Translations under genes and position numbers: made by a program
The notes under the pieces: model-generated
Database searches by the model: none
What the model was told of the DNA's origin: nothing
What the model saw: the letters and a program-made list of their open reading frames with translations, nothing else
Assembly: GCF_020742175.1 (NCBI RefSeq)
Contig: NZ_DYXM01000094.1
Coordinates: 1 to 10,132 of the forward strand
Reading direction: 5' to 3'
From: Dietzia timorensis
GTDB taxonomy: Bacteria > Actinomycetota > Actinomycetes > Mycobacteriales > Mycobacteriaceae
DNA: 10,132 bases
Part shown: positions 6,423 through 10,132 of the stretch, one piece after another
Layout of the letters: each line of letters begins with the position of its first letter
Position numbering within the stretch: position 1 is the first letter of the stretch

Positions 6423-6457
6423 GATTGCAAACGGCAATCAATCGGTTCGCGGCAATC
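6423..6457. repeat. Cluster of GATTGC/GCAATC half-sites upstream of the secreted protein
   Basis: GATTGC (6423-6428), five bases, GCAATC (6434-6439) form an inverted repeat, and a further GCAATC occurs at 6452-6457 as part of an 8-bp direct repeat CGGCAATC (6432-6439 and 6450-6457). The cluster lies 38-72 bases before the ATG at 6495, where an operator or promoter would be expected. Confidence 0.3.
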
Positions 6458-6494
6458 GCGGGACGTTTTCAAGCAGGCATCGAGGACTTCGACA

Positions 6495-7016
6495 ATGAAC
6501 AAACGCAACGTGTCCAAGGCCGCCAGCATCGGCGCGGCAGCACTCTTGGCGACCGGCATCGTCGCCGGCGCACCGGCAGCCAACGCTCAGGGCATGGGGG
6601 AAAACACCGGGCCATTCGCCTCCTTGGGCACGGCGTCGCAGATACCTGAGCAGACACAGCCGTCCGAGAACCGGCTACTCCTCGAAGGCGGGTACGGGCT
6701 CTGCTACATGTGGACCTCGGTCGATATCCACCCGGGCGGGTACCCGTCTAGCGCCACCATGAGCCCGTCCGCGAACTCCATCGGCCTGGGCGATTGCACT
6801 CAAGAAATCACCCTGCACTGGAAAAACCTCGACAAAAACACCAACGGCGAGCAATCCTGGACGGCGAAGGGCCCCGGCCACATCGCCGGTGTCGGTCATC
6901 CGTACGACGCCATAGTCGGCACCGGAGGCGGCACGGTGGAATTAACCATTACGGCAGAGAAGAGTGGTGCCTCCTCTGAGACGCTGACCCTCGAAGTTCC
7001 CGAGTACGAGGGCTAA
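6495..7016 (+). CDS. Secreted protein of unknown function
   Basis: 173 aa with a clear Sec signal peptide: MNKRNVSK, a hydrophobic Ala/Leu/Gly core, and cleavage after APAANA (residue 31). The mature chain of about 142 residues has exactly two cysteines (Cys70 and Cys101), well placed for one extracellular disulfide. It is rich in Gly, Thr and Ser, with a beta-strand-like pattern near the end (GGGTVELTITAEKSG, ETLTLEV), suggesting a small Ig-like or jelly-roll fold. No membrane anchor or sortase motif is present, so it should be released. I recognise no family. The ATG has a good ribosome site, GAGGAC, 7 bases upstream. Only 5 bp separate its stop from the stop of the convergent membrane-protein gene at 7022, leaving no room for a terminator between them. 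Confidence 0.8.
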   Translation: MNKRNVSKAASIGAAALLATGIVAGAPAANAQGMGENTGPFASLGTASQIPEQTQPSENRLLLEGGYGLCYMWTSVDIHPGGYPSSATMSPSANSIGLGDCTQEITLHWKNLDKNTNGEQSWTAKGPGHIAGVGHPYDAIVGTGGGTVELTITAEKSGASSETLTLEVPEYEG

Positions 7017-7021
7017 GTTCC

Positions 7022-7849
7022 TTACAGGCGATCGGCGGTCGCCGACAGCTGCGCGACCATTGCGGAGGGGTCGTCAACCGAAAGCCGAATACGGCCGACC
7101 ACCTGCGCCTCCCGCCGCGCCCATGGCAGACTCGGCATGCGCACTGCGGCCGGCGCCGCAAAGTCCAGCCGCACGTTCGTGCCGTCCGGTCCGGCCAGCG
7201 TCAACGTCACCGTCCGGTCGTCCTCGACATTTATATAGTCCCTGGGAGTCCGGGGGTCCCGGGCGCGGTTCAACCGCGCGATACTCGCCCGCGGAATCTC
7301 GGCGACTACATGGTTGCCGCTGCGCACGACAAGCCGGTCGCTGTAGATCAGGTGCGGCCGAACCACCTGTGAGCCCATCCAGCCAAGAAGAAACAACAGT
7401 CCGTACAGGCTCAGCAACGCGAGCGCTATCCGCACCGTGGGCGACGGCACGAGAATGTGGACGACCACCGTCTCGACGACAGCAGCCACCGCGAAGGCGG
7501 CCGGCACGCCCAGCGCCCCGCGCGCATAACCCACGGCGACGGTCCCACCTGGAACATCCGGCATACGAAGGATCCAACGCCCAAGTGACGCGAAGATCCG
7601 CATCTCCGCCGCGGCCACCCGCAGCAACGGGTCGCCATCTACGACTTCCCGGAATGCGCTGACACTCCCCTCGGCGCGCGCGGATCGGAACAGCCGCACG
7701 TATCTCGCCACCGAGAGCACCGTAAGAGGCACCTCGATGGCGACGATCAGCGCGAGTGCCAACGGCCACGAGATCGCCCCCGCCGCGAGCAATGGCGCAT
7801 CGACGGCAACTACTGCCAGCGTTGCTACCGGCAGCCACCGCGACGTCAT
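7022..7849 (-). CDS. Four-helix membrane protein with C-terminal PH-like segment, coupled to MerR regulator
   Basis: 275 aa. Hydrophobic helices are visible at about 5-25, 27-47, 116-135 and 139-160, with a charged cytoplasmic-type loop (48-100) between pairs. Residues 163-265 are soluble and beta-rich: RPHLIYSDRLVVRSG, VVAEIPRASIARLNR, TVTLTLAG, VRLDF, ending in an amphipathic helix (DDPSAMVAQLSATADRL). This recalls bacterial PH-like domains of membrane proteins, where a strand pattern 'l.i..d.lvvr.g....ipr..I' is common; that assignment is tentative. The start ATG overlaps the MerR stop codon as ATGA (7849-7846), so the two are co-transcribed and translationally coupled. Function is unknown. 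It could be a sensor partner or the regulator's effector output. No transporter motif is visible. Confidence 0.8.
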   Translation of the reverse strand: MTSRWLPVATLAVVAVDAPLLAAGAISWPLALALIVAIEVPLTVLSVARYVRLFRSARAEGSVSAFREVVDGDPLLRVAAAEMRIFASLGRWILRMPDVPGGTVAVGYARGALGVPAAFAVAAVVETVVVHILVPSPTVRIALALLSLYGLLFLLGWMGSQVVRPHLIYSDRLVVRSGNHVVAEIPRASIARLNRARDPRTPRDYINVEDDRTVTLTLAGPDGTNVRLDFAAPAAVRMPSLPWARREAQVVGRIRLSVDDPSAMVAQLSATADRL

Positions 7850-8628
7850 CGCCCCTCCCCCGATAGCCGGTCGAGGACACGCTCGATGACCTCTCGTTGC
7901 GCCGGGTCGGGCACAAGATCGGCCGCCGATGGCCCGGCGTCTCCGACGTCATCCACCGATTCCCCGACGATGAGCTCACGTAACGTTTCGTCCCTACACA
8001 GTTCTTCCACCAGTGCGTCTATCTTAACTCTGACGGCGGAGGGCGGTCTATTCTCGAGTTCCCGATAGCGAGCAATCAGGTCTAGGTAGGAAGCGCGTGC
8101 CTGGGGATCCCGGCCGATCCGGCGGTACGTCGTGACCAGGGACTCGGGGAAAGAGCCGGGCGCGGAGATGGCGAGTAGCTCGAAGAGTTCGCGTTCGCGC
8201 TCGAGGTATCTCACCAGCCCGGCATCGCCATCTACCTCTGCTATGCACATGTCGAGGGTGTGCCGGATCTCGGCTGGCAACGGCTCGATGGTCTGCCCGC
8301 TCGCGGCGCGCTCGGCAAGGGCCGCGAGACGCTCACGCTGCCGTTCGAGTTGCTCGATGCGCTCGGCGATTGCCTCGGAGAGGACAGAGATCTCCGCCGT
8401 AACCTCACTGCCTTCGGCGCCGTTTTCGAGGAAGCGTGGAACCGAACGCAGCGGTACCCCGGCAGTCGAGAGGTAGTGGATGTGCATCACGCGGACGAGG
8501 TCGGCGATTTCGTAATCGCGGTAGTCGCCGGCGGTTCGCGCCGGCTCGGGAAGGATGCCGAGGCGGTGGTAGTGGCGGATCGTCCGTGCACTCACACCGG
8601 CCAGTCGCGCGACGTCGCTGATTCTCAT
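7846..8628 (-). CDS. MerR-family transcriptional regulator with large C-terminal effector domain
   Basis: 260 aa. The N-terminus is a classic MerR winged helix: MRISDVARLAGVSARTIRHY with helix-turn-helix at about 1-20, then HRLGILPEP, the wing Tyr-Arg-Asp-Tyr (36-39) and the second helix pair with AGVPLRSVPRFL (56-67). A dimerising coiled coil follows at about 79-110. The remaining 150 residues are helical and acidic and show no metal-binding Cys cluster, so a metal sensor role is unlikely; a small hydrophobic ligand or protein partner is more plausible (inference). MerR proteins activate promoters with overlong spacers by twisting DNA, and its own promoter has exactly that layout (8635-8665), so it is probably autoregulated. 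It shares an operon with the membrane protein at 7022-7849 and lies 70 bp after the ABC exporter gene. Confidence 0.92.
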   Translation of the reverse strand: MRISDVARLAGVSARTIRHYHRLGILPEPARTAGDYRDYEIADLVRVMHIHYLSTAGVPLRSVPRFLENGAEGSEVTAEISVLSEAIAERIEQLERQRERLAALAERAASGQTIEPLPAEIRHTLDMCIAEVDGDAGLVRYLERERELFELLAISAPGSFPESLVTTYRRIGRDPQARASYLDLIARYRELENRPPSAVRVKIDALVEELCRDETLRELIVGESVDDVGDAGPSAADLVPDPAQREVIERVLDRLSGEGR

Positions 8629-8634
8629 GCTTCC

Positions 8635-8665
8635 ATCATCAACGTTGTCACTGTGACAAGGTCAA
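8635..8665 (-). promoter_or_regulatory. MerR-type promoter with 19-bp spacer and dyad operator; likely leaderless transcript
   Basis: On the minus strand the -35 is TTGACC (8665-8660) and the -10 is GATGAT (8640-8635), separated by exactly 19 bp, the spacer length typical of MerR-activated promoters. The spacer holds a perfect dyad, TTGTCAC-A-GTGACAA (8659-8645), with 7-bp arms around one base. The -10 lies 6 bases before the ATG at 8628 and no ribosome site is visible, so transcription probably starts at or next to the A of the start codon. Confidence 0.78.
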
Positions 8666-8698
8666 GGCCCGACGTGAGCTCACGCTGTTCAGCACTGA

Positions 8699-10132
8699 TC
8701 AGTCGAGGTACTGGCCGATCTCGTTCTCGAACTCATCCGCGTCGATTTCCGCTATTGATTCGTCCGCGAACTGCACGTGGTAGAGCTCGGCATATCGCCC
8801 GTCGGCGGCGAGAAGCTCGGTGTGCGTGCCACGTTCGACGACATAGCCGTCCTCGAGCACGAGAATCTCCGACGCCGCGCGCACCGTGGACAGACGGTGA
8901 GCAATGACCAGCGCGGTGCGCTCGGCCATCGCCTCGTTCAGTGCCTCCTGGATCGCGGCCTCGTTGGTCGAGTCGAGCGCCGAGGTCGCCTCGTCGAGCA
9001 CCACCACTGCGGGAGATTGCAACAGCAAGCGGGCGATGGTGAGGCGCTGGCGCTCGCCTCCGGAAAGGCGGTAGCCGCGGTCGCCGATCACGGTGTCGAG
9101 GCCGTCGGGCAACTCGTCGACGGTGTCGAGTAGCCGCGCGCGCCGCAGCGCGTCCCAGATCTCCGCGTCGGACGCATCGGCTTTGGCGATCCGCAGGTTG
9201 GCGCGCACGGAGTCGTGGAAGAGGTGCCCGTCCTGCGTCACCATCCCCACCGTGCGGCGCAGCGAAGCCTTCGTAGCCTCGCGCACGTCGACGCCGCCGA
9301 CGCGTATCGCTCCCGAGTCGACGTCGTAGAGCCGGGGCATCAGCGAGGCGAGCGTCGATTTCCCGGACCCGGACGAGCCGACCAACGCGATAACCTCGCC
9401 GGGCTCGGCCCGGAAATCGATGCCGTGGAGGATCTCTTCGCCGCCACGGTTGTCGAGCACGGCGACGTCCTCGAGCGAGGCGAGCGAGACCTTCTCGGCC
9501 GAGGGGTAGCTGAAGCGGACGTCGTCGTATTCCACCGACACCGGACCGCTGGGCACGTCCACCGCATCGGGTGCCTCGTCGATGAGCGGGTCGAGATCCA
9601 GCACCTCGAAAACACGCTCGAAGGACACCATCGCGCTCATGATCTCCACTCGGGCGTTGGACAGCGTCGTCAGCGGCGCATAAAGCCTGGTGAGCAGCAG
9701 GGCGAGCGAGACTACCGAGCCGGCCTCCAGCCCGCCGGACAGCGCGCTCCAGCCGCCTACGCCGTAGACAACGGCGAGCGCGAGAGTCGACAAGAGGGTC
9801 AGCGAGCTCATGAACACGCCCATGGTGAACCCGGTGCGGACGCCGATATCGCGCACCCGATCGGCGCGGATGTCGAACTCCCCTGCCTCGGTCTCCGGCT
9901 CGCCCATGAGTTTGACCAGCGTCGCGCCGCCGGCGTTGAAGCGCTCGGTCATCTGGTCGTTCATCGTCGCATTGAGATCATTCGCCTCCCTGCGCATCGC
10001 CGCCAGGCGCCGGCCCATGTACCTGGCGGGGATGAGAAAGATCGGCACGATGACGAGCGTGAGGAGAGTGACCTGCCACGAAAGCGAACCCATCACGAGC
10101 AGGGTGAGCACGAGCTGGACGAAGCTCGACAC
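8699..10132 (-). CDS. ABC exporter, fused transmembrane and ATPase domains (partial, N-terminus outside window)
   Basis: 477 residues are visible; the frame is open to the right edge, so the first transmembrane helices are missing. Residues up to about 170 are the end of a type I exporter membrane domain (hydrophobic segments near 5-35 and 105-155; coupling-helix region with NDQMTERFNAGG). The ATPase domain follows with Walker A GSSGSGKST (252-260), Q-loop Gln300, signature LSGGE (356-360), Walker B VVVLDE (376-381) and switch His412. About 20 residues (SAEKVSLASLEDVAVLD) are inserted between the A-loop region and Walker A; I recall such inserts in other actinobacterial exporters. All catalytic residues are intact, Glu381 included, so this half is catalytically competent. 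It works as a homo- or heterodimer exporting lipids, drugs or peptides; the substrate is unknown. An acidic tail of about 25 residues ends the protein. Confidence 0.9.
   Translation of the reverse strand: MSSFVQLVLTLLVMGSLSWQVTLLTLVIVPIFLIPARYMGRRLAAMRREANDLNATMNDQMTERFNAGGATLVKLMGEPETEAGEFDIRADRVRDIGVRTGFTMGVFMSSLTLLSTLALAVVYGVGGWSALSGGLEAGSVVSLALLLTRLYAPLTTLSNARVEIMSAMVSFERVFEVLDLDPLIDEAPDAVDVPSGPVSVEYDDVRFSYPSAEKVSLASLEDVAVLDNRGGEEILHGIDFRAEPGEVIALVGSSGSGKSTLASLMPRLYDVDSGAIRVGGVDVREATKASLRRTVGMVTQDGHLFHDSVRANLRIAKADASDAEIWDALRRARLLDTVDELPDGLDTVIGDRGYRLSGGERQRLTIARLLLQSPAVVVLDEATSALDSTNEAAIQEALNEAMAERTALVIAHRLSTVRAASEILVLEDGYVVERGTHTELLAADGRYAELYHVQFADESIAEIDADEFENEIGQYLD

Larger units (their letters stand above)
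6208..6494. promoter_or_regulatory. Divergent, AT-rich intergenic region between the membrane and secreted protein genes
   Basis: This 287-bp stretch holds the promoters of both flanking genes. By hand count 6301-6360 is only 37% GC. A TATAAA lies at 6330-6335 on the plus strand without a convincing -35. On the minus strand TTGTCA with TTATTT 18 bases further gives a tentative promoter for the membrane protein. No coding sequence is convincing here. Confidence 0.35.

Noticed and set aside
8673..8684. Palindrome CGTGAGCTCACG between the ABC exporter stop and the MerR promoter
   Set aside because: It is perfect over 12 bp but short, without a U-tract, and built around a SacI-type core that arises by chance in GC-rich DNA. 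It could be a weak terminator hairpin, but I cannot support that.
1..10132. CRISPR array, tRNA, rRNA, insertion sequence or prophage genes
   Set aside because: No regularly spaced repeats, no tRNA-like cloverleaf or rRNA-like stretch noticed, and no transposase, integrase or phage-like protein in any frame.

Overview
This window is high-GC actinobacterial chromosome, most likely Mycobacteriales (Corynebacterium/Dietzia-like). The pointers are strong G/C third-position bias, a short secreted protein with an Ala-rich signal peptide, a stand-alone MFE-2-type hydroxyacyl-CoA dehydrogenase, and a leaderless-looking MerR promoter. The genus is an inference.

Region 1 (1-3914, minus strand) is a tightly packed FecCD/BtuCDF-type ABC uptake operon. 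Transcription runs from the permease (3914-2823) to the ATPase (2826-1927), then a first substrate-binding lipoprotein (1930-773) and a second, paralogous one (767 to beyond base 1). Junctions are 4-bp overlaps or a 5-bp gap. The untranslated leader carries the conserved core of a cobalamin riboswitch (about 3970-4145), so I assign the operon to cobalamin or corrinoid uptake.

Region 2 (3915-4301) is a 387-bp divergent intergenic region. Besides the riboswitch it holds a perfect 16-bp palindrome (4069-4084) whose 14-bp core equals the actinobacterial parS consensus bound by ParB. It lies inside the transcribed riboswitch leader and is the most notable signal here. A second perfect 14-bp palindrome (4259-4272) sits at the predicted transcription start of the next gene.

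Region 3 (4302-5376) is a plus-strand short-chain dehydrogenase with a strong hairpin terminator, then an inverted repeat with 10-bp arms between convergent genes.

Region 4 (5377-7016) is AT-richer than its surroundings in the samples I counted. It carries a minus-strand membrane-anchored protein with a DUF4352-like extracellular domain and a divergent plus-strand secreted protein of unknown function.

Region 5 (7022-10132, minus strand) has the 3' part of an ABC exporter (to the right edge), then a MerR-family regulator with a textbook 19-bp-spacer promoter and dyad operator, translationally coupled by a 4-bp overlap to a four-helix membrane protein with a C-terminal PH-like segment.

I saw no tRNA, rRNA, CRISPR array, transposase or phage gene.
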